Assembly: GCA_002633005.1 (NCBI GenBank)
Contig: NMRA01000122.1
Coordinates: forward strand, 728,518-792,517
Direction of reading: 5' to 3'
DNA: 64,000 bases
From: Phoronis australis
Lineage: Eukaryota > Phoronida > Phoronidae
The position numbers and the translations under genes are program-made. Below, piece by piece: positions 46,101-54,141 of the stretch. Positions within the stretch are counted from its first letter, which is position 1, and each line of letters starts with the position of its first letter. Below the pieces are notes generated by a model that worked only from the letters and a program-made list of their open reading frames with translations, was not told the DNA's origin and ran no database searches.

Positions 46101-49100
46101 TTAGACCACTTGTTGCTCAGAAATTGATTTAAACGTAATTTATAAACTCAGTATGCTATTGCTAAAACAGAACTCAGCTGCTCAACTTACCACGCTTATA
46201 TGCTGAAAGCATAGACCTAAGTTACCAGGTTATGAATATGGTTGCATGGACACCAGGTGGAGCTATAGAGCTACAGAATCACACACAGGTTCATCTGTAC
46301 CATATGTCTTCACACAATAATAGAAGAAGGACCACACAATTTATAAAACAGACACAAGAGTAACTGACAGCTATAATCTTTTCATCCTAAACACCCGGCT
46401 TTCCCAGTGGGCAGACTGTGTTTAGAAATCCCCGCTATGATTGATACACTTTACCGTTTGGCCACGTACAGTGCATCTAGTGCCAAGTCACTAAAATAAT
46501 TTGAAGAATAACAAAAATATAACATACTTGTGTGGAACATCAGCGAAAATTTCCGTCACCCAATTTTGCAGATCGTCCAATGTTTCCTTAGCTATAACCA
46601 CAACTGTCATATAATGTGATGAATAGATATTTTGATAAAATGACTGGAGGCGACCATACACATCAATGCCTTTTTCCACAGGCTGCTTCTTTAAACTGAG
46701 AGTGTTTCCTGGAAACAAAATATTGTAGATCATAAAAACTGGTTGAAAAAAAAATGCAACAATATCTTTTTAATTGAGTCAGATGCTAATCATGGGTTCT
46801 GCAGCAGGGAGCCATATAAACCCTCTACTAGTCAAGCATTTTAGTGACTAAAGGCACACTATGGACGAGGACAATGTCAAAGTAGTGGACAGCACACAAA
46901 AATGGTTCAAGAGAGGAGTCCGTGCATCCATCCATATCACAATCAAGATCTCCAATCTAAATAGGGATGTGGAGCATTACGACCGTGCTTTTAAAGATCT
47001 GTCTTCACCTCCTTAGAATTTCAACATCGTGAGTTGTCTGCTAATGTCACCTTACAGTCAACTTGCAGCACAAGAGTGATAGGCTGCCATTGGAAGTCCT
47101 CGATAGACTTGAGTAAAATTTTAAATGGACTCGCCTTCCTTAGACAACAGCAGCATAACTTTAGATGCAGGACAGTGACCGCAATAAATCTAAATCGTTA
47201 CATACTCAGGTGAGAAACAGTTCCTGGACTTGGGTTGAATAACAGTTTGTTATTGCTTGAGATGAGGATCACTACATTGGTTTACCACAGTGTGTCCTAT
47301 CCACAATTTTTCCACAGCCGTTAAACCATTCCTCACCTGAGTAAGGAACAAATTGAGACCACTTTTATCATGGAAAGTGATCTGTAAATCAAAAGACATT
47401 TTTTGACCACCAAAGACACTTTAATTATTTGATTCTAATGGTCCACTATAATGGCACAGTCTTCACACTGGGAGGACAGAATCACTTAAAGTACAAACAG
47501 ATGCACACAAGGAATTCGATTCAAGCAATAATGTCAAATAAATTGAGGTATGTTATGACTCATTCAGCACATTAAGTAAAATATGCAAAAAATTATGAGT
47601 CGTTACTGAACTTACTTACAGCGTCTGCTGGCTTTTTCAAGCCTGTGTGACCTCTAGTGGATTCGGTCAGAATTAAGAAGATCGGTGGGAAACTTCAGTC
47701 AGAATCCCATCCCATCTATATTTGAACGGAAGAGGAGGCTTGAGATTCAACCTATCACACACTTGGGACAGGATTCTGACTAAAATTTCCTCAACTCTGA
47801 CCGAATCCACCAGAGGTCGCACAGACGTGGGCGAAATGTTGCCTATTTTATCTCAAGTACGTTCAGTAAGGACTCATAATTTTCTGCATACAATAATGGT
47901 GAATATTTTGACAAGTACACATATTTATTCCAGCAGCAAAGACAATTCAGAAACAGTTGGGTGACTCACCCCAAAAGAACTTGCTCATTGGGTGGCCATC
48001 TTCAGCCATGGCACCAAACAGCTGCTGTTTTCTACACGTGTCAGACACTTTACTCATCATGAATTCTGCAAAACAAGAATACAAAGAGTTGAAATGAACC
48101 CTAAACCGCGCGGTATGCGTCCAAGAATGAATATTAGCATCACACAATGGTGATCAGAATACACTGAACCTGTCAGACATAGGAAAACTAGTTGCTACAT
48201 CAGGGAACTTCAAAGACGCATGGGTAAACATAAAAAATCCGGTCGTCACTAGGTGGCACAGTTTTTTCAAGTCTTAAAGGTTAACTAATATAAAAATGCC
48301 CATAATTCTAATAATTTTAATGACGGCTGCATTGTAAAAACAAAGCTGGCAATAAAGTAGTCTACTAGACTGTTCTCATTGATTACTTTTTAATGGCAAA
48401 CTTGACAAAATGAGATTCTATTCCAGCATAATGTGTCCCAGTTACTGTTACAGAATCAGACATGTTCTACTTCGATGGAAATGTGAGTGGTTGAGAAACA
48501 AGTTAAACGGGACTGGCTAGAAAACGGTGAACACAAGAGAAGTGAGACAACATACCACTGTCAACAGCCTGGATTTCACGATCCACACTGTCCTTTTTCA
48601 TTAGGGGACCAATAAAAAACTGGGCGAATCTATCCAAGGCCTCTCGGAAGTGTATGCGGTCGATTTCAAAATAGAACACAGTCTGCAAACACAGGAGTGT
48701 AACAGCTGCCAACATGCACACATCTCAGAAGTTATAAAACGCTTCAATTTTTCCTTAATCAATTTTTGAGACTTTGTATGTTGCAGCAAATCTTACTCTG
48801 GACTTGTTCTTGTTAGTCTAACTGAAAACTTTGTCAGCAAGCATGACACGAAAATAAAGAACGTAACAAATTCCTTTGATGGGTAAAGTTCATGGATTCA
48901 TAATTCAAATACATAGCCATAGACACTAGAAGTGGTGACATTAACAGCAAGTCAAAACCATCTCTGCAAAGAGAGGCACTTAAGGGGCGAAGCAGAGGAA
49001 AACCAAAACGAGACATGAAGATTTGAAAATTATCACCATGGACTTTCATGAAATGCACATCAACAAACACAGGACCCATGATGGGAGTGATCTATTATGC

Positions 49101-52100
49101 AAAAGTCAATTGAATATTAACTGATCTCCATATTTCTGACCCATAAAAAATATTTGAGAGATCAATTAATGTTAAGAAAATAAGAAATCTTCTAACCCTT
49201 TCACAGTCAGTGTATGCATTGTCGGTGCCACCGTGTTTGTTAATGAATGCGTCAAAACTGTTTTCCTCTGGATATTTCTCACTTCCCATGAACACCACTA
49301 CAAACAGAGAATTGTGAGAATTTTTAAACAGCAACAGTAACAACAATCATAAGATAAACAAACTGACAAACGCAATGAAATGCAATATAAGTGAGAAACA
49401 AAAAATAAACAAGTGATATCCAATTGTCAATTTCTATTTGTAAGGAACTTTCACCAAAAATGTCTGAACACACATAAAGCTTTATGCCATCTTGTACGCA
49501 AATAAAGAAAACAAAGCTCAGAGAAAACACTAGAATTGTTAAGCGTATTACAAGGCTGATGGTACAAGTCTCACAATCTGACATACTCAACACACCTTTA
49601 TACTATGAAACACTTACTGTGCTCCAAAAAGTGTGCCAACCCTGGAATGTCGTCCGGATCACTAAAACTTCCAGATCCAATACATAAGCCAGCTGCTGCC
49701 TAAATCAGAAAATATTAGTGAGCAGTGCAACAGATCACCACATCGCAAGATTGACCATTACAGTGCTAAAAGCTAACTAAAAGGTAAATACTGAAACATA
49801 AGACTAACCGTAATATATGTGTGTTTAACATAAGATGTGAAAAAGTTTGCACGTCAATTTGTCTTGTTAACACACAAAATTGTTACTTTTTGTAAACAAG
49901 AACGGAAATACAATTTTTTTTATCAGAATTGAATGAAAAATATTCTTGAAGTTCTAAACAATCAAATTGTGTTTACCTAAAGCATGACTGTGTGTGTGTG
50001 TGTGTGTGTTTCATTAACTGTAATTGTTTATATAAATTTTCAAAAAATATAAAAAAATCTTTGCAGTTTCCAGACTGCAAGAATATGTTAATGACTGAGG
50101 CAGATGCAGGGTAATTACATAACCATTTTATTATATGATTAGTCCTCGTTTCACGCTTGCATTCTTTTTGAAGAACGGAGGAAGTTTGAAGTGTATAGTC
50201 ACCGCTAAATAGCGACACAGCGGCGAGACTCGTGGTCAAAAAATTCCGCACACAATGATTTTTTCAGGACTGTCTGTTCTTATTCATAAATTGAAGACGT
50301 TACTGTAGAATTTTAGAACTGTAGGTAAGGCATTTTTCGCATGAACACAGCGTTTATGGACCGGGCGCTTATTTTAGCAAAGTCTGAAAACGCGTGGGAG
50401 GTGCTTATAGAGGCATGGGCGCTTAGTAGGGCGAATACGGTATACAGACAGTCATTTGACATTTTAGCCTTAAAATACCAACCTTTTTGTGCAGCAGATG
50501 ATTCCTGACTGTGTAAGCAAAAAGATTACACCAAGATCCCTCGTGCGAAATGAATGAGGGACAAAATATATTTCCAAATAATTTTAGATGACAATTTTGC
50601 AAAATGAGATGAGTGTATGTAATAAGGAGAACACAGTAATGAATCTTCTAGTGGCACATTGGTATGTAGTTTGATTTTATCTGTTTGGCCTTAAATGGTA
50701 AAACACAGCATTGTGGAAGTGGAACTTCAATTTTTCAAATGTCTTAAATCTAGGTATTTTTTATCTGAACCACTAGAATCAAAATGCAACAACCAACGGC
50801 TTGGAGAAGTCCACAGGTTTGTTCATTAGCACTTTAATAACTAAGTCAGTAAAGCTCTTGCTATGATGCTAAGGTTGACACCATACAACATTATTATTTC
50901 AACTTCTGAAGCAAGGCAGTAAGTCCAGTTTTGACATAATCTACAAGAAACATTTCTTCTTGGTGCTTATCAAATGCACCTTCAATGAATATGTGCTTCT
51001 TACTAATTTTTCAGATTCTTTGTGTTTTCTTCCACGTTTCTTCCGACTCTCATCATTGCAGTCATCTTCATAATCCTCTTCTTCATTCTCTTCTTCACTA
51101 ACTTCGTAGTCCTCATCTTCTTCTCCCTCCTCCTCATCATCTTCTTCTTCTTCATCTTCAAGTTCTACAGATGGATTTTTTAACCTTGAGAGCGACTCTT
51201 CTTCAGTTAGATCTGATACAAGAAGACCCCTCAGACCATTTCTAAGAGTAATCACTCTGAAAGGTAAACAAAAAACGGTTGCCTCATGTTACGGTAATGT
51301 AAATGAATATAACATCTCCTCTACTTATTGTTTACATTCAAACACTTCAGTTATACAAAACATAATACAGTTACAGATGAGTTCTACACACAACGGCTGA
51401 CGTAGCTGTCTACAGAGGTCACTGCAACAACAAAACACTTGCTCAATAGTTTGACAACATATAAACACTGAATGGTCAGCACCAGTGTCTCACAAAACAA
51501 TTTAACAGACAAGTGTTAACTGTAACCATATCCACTTTACTGAGCCAGCTAGAGACAGTGGTCACCATCTAGTCGCTAGTTAGCTCTACATGTTGTCAAG
51601 TTCCATGACAAGATTATGAGCAGAAATACAAGGACTTTACAATTTCAAAGTCTATGTGAATTTAACAGGCTGTGATTTCTAGCTGTATTTTGACGGTCTC
51701 CATACAGGTGGCTATAGTATAGTTAGGCAATTAAATATCCCTGAATGCCGCAGGTAATCATTTCAAAATAAAGCAAATAAAATCGAATGAAACATGCATA
51801 TAGGCCCATGGAGTTATAATTACCACATACCATGACTCTGCATACAATTTAGTCAGCATAAGTTGAACATATCTATGAAAATCTCTCGCGGTTTGGTCAG
51901 AGGGTGATGTTGAAAACTAAAAGTTGGTGAATAAGACATAGGTTTATTGTAAGAACATATAACTACAATATTCCACACTTACAAGCAATCCAGTTGTTGC
52001 ATGATTTAGTATCGCAGCGTTGTGATTTATACAGTTCTGATACACCGGCAAGCCAGTCGCTGATTAATAGTTGTGTGTGCAAGAACGGGGCAATTTGGTT

Positions 52101-54141
52101 ATTCAGATCCGAAAGGTGAGATGCAATCAAGCTCGGGAGGAGCCCGAGAATTGCATGGGGCTAAACTGTTGGCAACCAAGTTCGGGAGGAGCCCGAAAGC
52201 TGCACAAACAGTTGCAATTTGGAGTGAGTGAAGGTGTGTTTGCTTCTTGAACTCTGCGACTGGACCCCTCGTGTCTGACAGAGACAAAGCTTAAGTACAC
52301 AATTTCAACCAATCAGACACGATCTGAAGGGCAAGGCCCATAGCTCCTAGCTCTGACCATATTTGGCCATGTCCAAAGGACTCAACATCATAGGAAAATT
52401 CCATACGTAATACACAGCTTGACCACTAGAGGGCGCATATATCTTACTTACATAATCATGTTCAGGGCACTCCTGTTACACGTGAAATCACGCATGTTGA
52501 CAAATAAAAAGTCCAAGGGACATAAATCTAACCTGATATCTTCCCATGCTATTTTGCAAGTGTCACGCACCAGCGTCACGCACCTCGCTCAGTCTCGCGC
52601 TAGCCTTTGCTTAACTCACGTGACTCAATTGAAATATTTTGTGGTTATCGCACGCACTGTAAAAAAGTTAACAGTTACCAAAAAGTGGAGAAGGAATTCT
52701 TCGCCAAAAGTCACCTTAATTGTCGTAGCTATGCTTGATCGAAGATTTGTAGAAGTAGAAAGAACCACTGAAGAAAGTAAGCGCTTATTTAAGCGAAAGT
52801 TTTAAGTGTATAATGTATTTTTGACGAGGTGAAAACTTAATCGGTGAGTGGATTTCGCCTACTGCCCATTTAAAATACAAGACAAAATTAACGCAGAATG
52901 CGATGGGAAGTACTGTAGCCCCTATCGGCTAACCGAGGGGCTATGTGTTACCTATAGTATAGTGTGTTTACCCACAGACGTCTGTGTGTTTACCTGCATT
53001 ATTCTAAAGCTGTATATCTATACAGATTTTAGCCTTGGTACAAAGCTACAATATACATCTTTGCGCCGATGTAGGTAAAAAAGTGGTAAGATAAAATCTG
53101 ACACAAAATTAGTGTCATTAAAAACTAGTCTTCCTTGAGTAAACTAAATTATTTAATGGTGTTGGAAAAAATGGCGTTCTATCGTTATTCTGCTGCTAAA
53201 GTTGTGGAGCAATCTTCTGTGCCGGTTTTCGGCGCCATGAAATATTGTGTCACCTATTGGCCAGTTTCTTTTTTTGCCAATTCTTCATCAACTGTTGTTC
53301 TTTCACGAGGTTGCATATATGTCACAACAAATTATTGGAACTGGTTTCACTTCATTATAAGTTTTGGAATTTTGATACTGAAAAACCGAATGTCAGAACA
53401 AACTTTGCTGCTGCGAAGTTGTCGCAAAAATTTAGGAAATGGCGCGTGCGCATGACATGAGCGTACTGTTTTCAAAACGACAACATACTTTTCATTCTTA
53501 CAAAAGGTCGAGAATGGCCCAAGAAAATGACGTTTATGCATTGTTTTTCACTGAAACGGTTGTAATGGGCAAGGTGAGTGTCGGTTGACTCCCAGCATGC
53601 ACCCCGTCCGGTCTTTCGCTCCACATGTTGATACAGGTTTCATGGTGAATTGACGAGCAGAACTACCCTGGCTGTGAGCAATTTCGGGGTCTATGGAAGA
53701 AAAACGCACAGTGGTGCATAGCTGTATTTGTCTTCAGCTAGCTGGCTGGGTATACAGGTTGTGCCAAGGCTAATCAAGGACAACCTAAGACTTACAGGCA
53801 TGTTGTGTCATTTTAAAATTGTTCCAATACCTGTACTGCCTCTTGTCATTGGGAGATTGAATGACCCGAAGCTGCTGATCACTGTCCACTCCACAAGCGC
53901 CAAAGCCAGCAGCTTCGTCGCCGGTAACAGCTGTGACTGTGCCTCCGCGAGTCGGTCGAGACGTCATTTCTTCAGTATAGTCAGGATTTAAAGATTTGTT
54001 TAACGCAGAGCATAAACGGGGTTTTTTGGAACATGGAGAAATACTTTTGTCACACATAAAACGGGATTTTTTGTAAACGCCTGGTAAAACTACACGAGAA
54101 AAAAGTTGCACGAATTTAGAAATAAACCGGAAGTTGGACAT
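25015..54141 (-). CDS. NRDC: Nardilysin, M16 zinc metallopeptidase, complete in 27 exons
   Basis: M16 endopeptidase that cleaves before basic residues. In animals it also promotes ectodomain shedding and acts in the nucleus. Exons in coding order: 53831-54141, 51004-51256, 49618-49699, 49197-49297, 48556-48682, 47970-48065, 46528-46708, 45764-45907, 45228-45305, 44748-44868, 44342-44455, 43547-43651, 42413-42542, 40982-41014, 39120-39232, 38299-38374, 36947-36998, 34578-34661, 33096-33162, 32142-32269, 31632-31791, 31181-31252, 30546-30689, 29867-30003, 29439-29646, 27767-27859, 25015-25197. All junctions are GT-AG, all phases join, and the total is 3393 bases (1130 residues plus stop), close to human (about 1150). 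Zinc ligands are HFLEH (211-215) plus Glu292, exactly 76 residues after the second His. The acidic insert (about 135-173) separates nardilysin from insulin-degrading enzyme. The start Met has an in-frame TAA upstream, but the N-terminus is divergent, so an upstream exon cannot be excluded. Confidence 0.97.
25276..26342 (+). mobile_element. Modular dispersed element, copy A
   Basis: Starts with a palindrome (caacgcagagcgttg) and ends with another (ccacatataaatatgtgg). The sub-terminal atgcgcccac at the start is the inverse of the gtgggcgcat seen at the end of copy B. Between them are tandem modules sharing motifs such as ttgccactagggggcac, gatacagccctgggcgcaaa and aaatttcatgaaaatccg. No protein is encoded. 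The same structure recurs at 35156-36445 and, degraded, at 37211-38132. The superfamily is not identified. Confidence 0.7.
25914..26946. repeat. 516-bp direct duplication across an n (probable assembly artefact)
   Basis: Bases 25914-26429 and 26431-26946 are the same 516 bases and differ at one position that I could find (C at 26319, T at 26836). They are separated by one n at 26430. Two overlapping contig ends, possibly allelic, joined without merging would give exactly this pattern. A real recent tandem duplication is the alternative. Confidence 0.8.
27189..27395 (+). mobile_element. tRNA-derived SINE, copy 1
   Basis: The head contains gtgtggcctagtgtgatagg (A-box-like) and gtgggttcgagtcacgc (B-box), followed by a body with ggttccaggtgatcagtgca and a tail ending gcctgcaattatttttt. 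The same body is found at 28961-29194 and inverted at 33693-33923, so this is a family with at least three copies in the window. Confidence 0.85.
28961..29194 (+). mobile_element. tRNA-derived SINE, copy 2
   Basis: Head cagtgtggcctggttggata and B-box-like cgttgggtcgagtatca, body gttccaggtgatcagtgcaa, tail gcctgcaattattttttttt. It differs from copy 1 by many substitutions, so it is an old insertion. It lies in an NRDC intron, antisense to the gene. Confidence 0.85.
33693..33923 (-). mobile_element. tRNA-derived SINE, copy 3
   Basis: Same family on the minus strand: poly-A/T tail at 33693, body complement tgcactgatcacctggaaat, and head ending gaggcagtgtggcctggttg at 33923. Its inner part is repeated at 34095-34269 by the duplication across the n at 34094. 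Confidence 0.85.
33750..34440. repeat. About 345-bp direct duplication across an n (probable assembly artefact)
   Basis: Bases 33750-34093 recur as 34095-34440 with about five substitutions and a 2-base change in an A run, separated by a single n at 34094. The 1-2% divergence is of the order of allelic divergence in many marine invertebrates. The likeliest reading is unmerged overlapping contig ends. Confidence 0.8.
35156..36445 (+). mobile_element. Modular dispersed element, copy B
   Basis: Longer relative of copy A (1.29 kb against 1.07 kb) with the same palindromic start (caacgcagagcgttg) and end (ccacatataaatatgtgg), and the same inner modules. The extra length reflects one more set of ccactaggnggc / catacatgccaattttcaca modules. 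Near its right end is the ggacggacgg run. It lies in an NRDC intron, antisense to the gene. Confidence 0.7.
37211..38132 (+). mobile_element. Modular dispersed element, degraded copy C
   Basis: Shares ggtatgcttctagggatatt at the left, several ttgccactaggaggcaca modules inside, and a decayed right end (cccatataataaatc, then gagcgcat). Identity to copies A and B is clearly lower. Open frames here, including a 144-codon one at 37321, are by-products of the repeat. Confidence 0.55.
38650..39095. repeat. Dispersed repeat, copy 1
   Basis: Matches 53015-53752 over several hundred bases with gaps. Shared blocks include gacacaaaattattgtcat, gagtaaactaaattattta and gctagctggct at the right end. It ends about 25 bases from the donor of NRDC exon 15. 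No coding potential is recognised, and I cannot name the element class. Confidence 0.6.
40600..40745. repeat. Array of 20-bp palindromic units TGCGT...ACGCA
   Basis: Five consecutive 20-base units begin at 40621, 40641, 40661, 40681 and 40701. Each starts TGCGT and has ACGCA at bases 12-16, so each can fold into a short hairpin or bind a symmetric dimer. Looser copies flank them (40600, 40735). The half-site TGACGCA resembles bZIP (ATF/CREB/C-EBP-type) sites. It lies within NRDC intron 14. Confidence 0.85.
40982..41014 (-). CDS. NRDC: NRDC micro-exon 14 (33 bp)
   Basis: This short exon encodes IEPKWLESWK between two split codons. Its phases are exactly those needed to join the exon ending at 42413 (one base, G) and the exon starting at 39232 (two bases). 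The corresponding human segment is IENSWAELW. Acceptor tttcag and donor gtacgt flank it. Confidence 0.9.
43190..43590 (-). repeat. Degenerate tandem copies of NRDC exon 12 end
   Basis: On the plus strand, segments resembling ggtcatagtcaagcagcag start near 43192, 43259, 43331, 43386, 43469 and 43551. The last is the real exon end, and the two copies nearest it are spaced 82-83 bp apart. Copies include flanking tgacctttga motifs. The similarity of the copy at 43192 to the exon (ccatagtcaagcaccag) is clear. The middle ones are weaker. Confidence 0.65.
43547..43651 (-). CDS. NRDC: NRDC exon 12
   Basis: Encodes SSASDYVQKLCENMQLYPPQ, then HYLMGDELLLDYDPK, matching the ENMQLYP block of nardilysin. 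The donor is aag/gtaaga. The 3' half of this exon is echoed by degenerate copies in the downstream intron (43190-43500). Confidence 0.93.
45115..45250 (-). repeat. 46-bp tandem repeat carrying three splice donors
   Basis: Three copies of a unit containing tcctacctcaagtctag/gtaagtcc lie with donor GT complements at 45226-45227, 45180-45181 and 45134-45135. The period is 46 bp, and the copies differ by only a few bases. The first copy is the true end of NRDC exon 9. The other two are in the following intron. Because 46 is not a multiple of three, use of the second or third donor would shift the reading frame. Confidence 0.9.
45228..45305 (-). CDS. NRDC: NRDC exon 9, whose donor region is triplicated
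   Basis: Encodes SKPLHYISWLVGHEGKGSLL, then SYLKS and two bases of Arg, matching the conserved HYISWLVGHEGKGS block of nardilysin and insulin-degrading enzyme. The last bases of the exon, the donor and about 20 intron bases recur twice more downstream, at exact 46-bp spacing. Only the donor at 45227 keeps the frame to the next exon (44868). Confidence 0.9.
47581..47889. mobile_element. 310-bp foldback element
   Basis: The left arm (about 47581-47713) and right arm (about 47763-47889) are imperfect inverted copies over about 120 bases. Paired blocks are aaaattatgagtcgttactg with its inverse near 47870, gtggattcggtcaga with its inverse near 47800, and gtcagaatccca with its inverse near 47770. 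The loop is about 50 bases. It is non-coding and lies in NRDC intron 6. Confidence 0.8.
49618..49699 (-). CDS. NRDC: NRDC exon 3: inverted zinc motif HFLEH
   Basis: Encodes AAAGLCIGSGSF, then SDPDDIPGLAHFLEH and the first base of a Met codon. H211xxE214H215 is the inverted HxxEH zinc site of M16 peptidases, with E214 as the general base. All three residues are intact. The third ligand, Glu292, is split between the exons at 48556 and 47970. Confidence 0.96.
50150..50440. mobile_element. Truncated copy of the 6953-8402 element
   Basis: Follows 8130-8402 closely (ggaagtttgaagtgtatagt, aaattgaagacgttactgta, gggcgcttattttagcaaag) and ends gcgaatacgg next to TA. The left end is missing, so this is a 5'-truncated or rearranged copy. 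It lies in NRDC intron 2. Confidence 0.7.
51004..51256 (-). CDS. NRDC: NRDC exon 2: acidic domain and basic cluster
   Basis: Residues 105-188. It begins with VITLRNGLRGLLVSDL (conserved M16 strand) and continues into a Glu/Asp-rich run at about 135-173, the hallmark acidic insert of nardilysins, which in mammals binds growth-factor and other basic partners. Directly after it comes RKKRGRKHK (175-183), a monopartite nuclear-localisation-like cluster. The next exon resumes the M16 fold at AAAGLCIGSGSF. Family identity is certain. The localisation role of the basic cluster is inferred. Confidence 0.92.
52132..52197. repeat. Two short hairpins with a compensatory change
   Basis: ctcgggaggagcccgag (52132-52148) and ttcgggaggagcccgaa (52181-52197) are 49 bases apart. 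Each forms a 6-bp stem with a 5-base loop. The outermost pair differs as C-G against T-A, so both pairing partners changed together. It lies in NRDC intron 1, and its function is unknown. Confidence 0.6.
53015..53752. repeat. Dispersed repeat, copy 2
   Basis: Second copy of the 38650-39095 repeat, in NRDC intron 1, longer by an internal segment (about 53390-53690). A third fragment with the same right-end motif (ctagctgtattttgacg) is at 51670-51720. Short open frames inside it are not conserved between the copies. Confidence 0.55.
53831..54141 (-). CDS. NRDC: NRDC exon 1: divergent N-terminus
   Basis: Encodes residues 1-103 plus two bases of Arg104. The conserved part is the end, QSPNDKRQYR, which matches the SPxDxKQYR segment before the first M16 beta strand. 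The preceding 90 residues have no recognised domain. The very N-terminus (MSNFRFISKFVQLFSRVVLP) is hydrophobic and basic and could act as a weak targeting sequence, which is an inference. A TAA lies in frame 12 codons upstream of the Met. Confidence 0.85.

Larger units (their letters stand above)
25198..53830. other. NRDC introns: overview of what they hold
   Basis: Introns with recognised content are 25198-27766 (modular repeat, false duplication, SINE), 27860-29438 (SINE), 33163-34577 (SINE, false duplication, short 21-bp repeat at 34442-34504), 34662-36946 and 36999-38298 (modular repeats), 38375-39119 (dispersed repeat), 39233-40981 (contig join, palindromic array), 42543-43546 (exon-end copies), 43652-44341 (start of a modular repeat), 44869-45227 (46-bp repeat), 46709-47969 (foldback), 49700-51003 (CA microsatellite at 49987-50010, transposon copy) and 51257-53830 (hairpin pair, dispersed repeat). 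I see nothing in 30004-30545, 30690-31180, 31253-31631, 31792-32141, 32270-33095, 41015-42412, 45306-45763, 45908-46527, 48066-48555 (apart from a weak modular-repeat trace), 48683-49196 and 49298-49617. Confidence 0.6.

Noticed and set aside
52419-52805. 128-codon open frame on the plus strand
   Set aside because: Basic, no recognisable domain, lies in NRDC intron 1, with no conservation signal. Probably chance.
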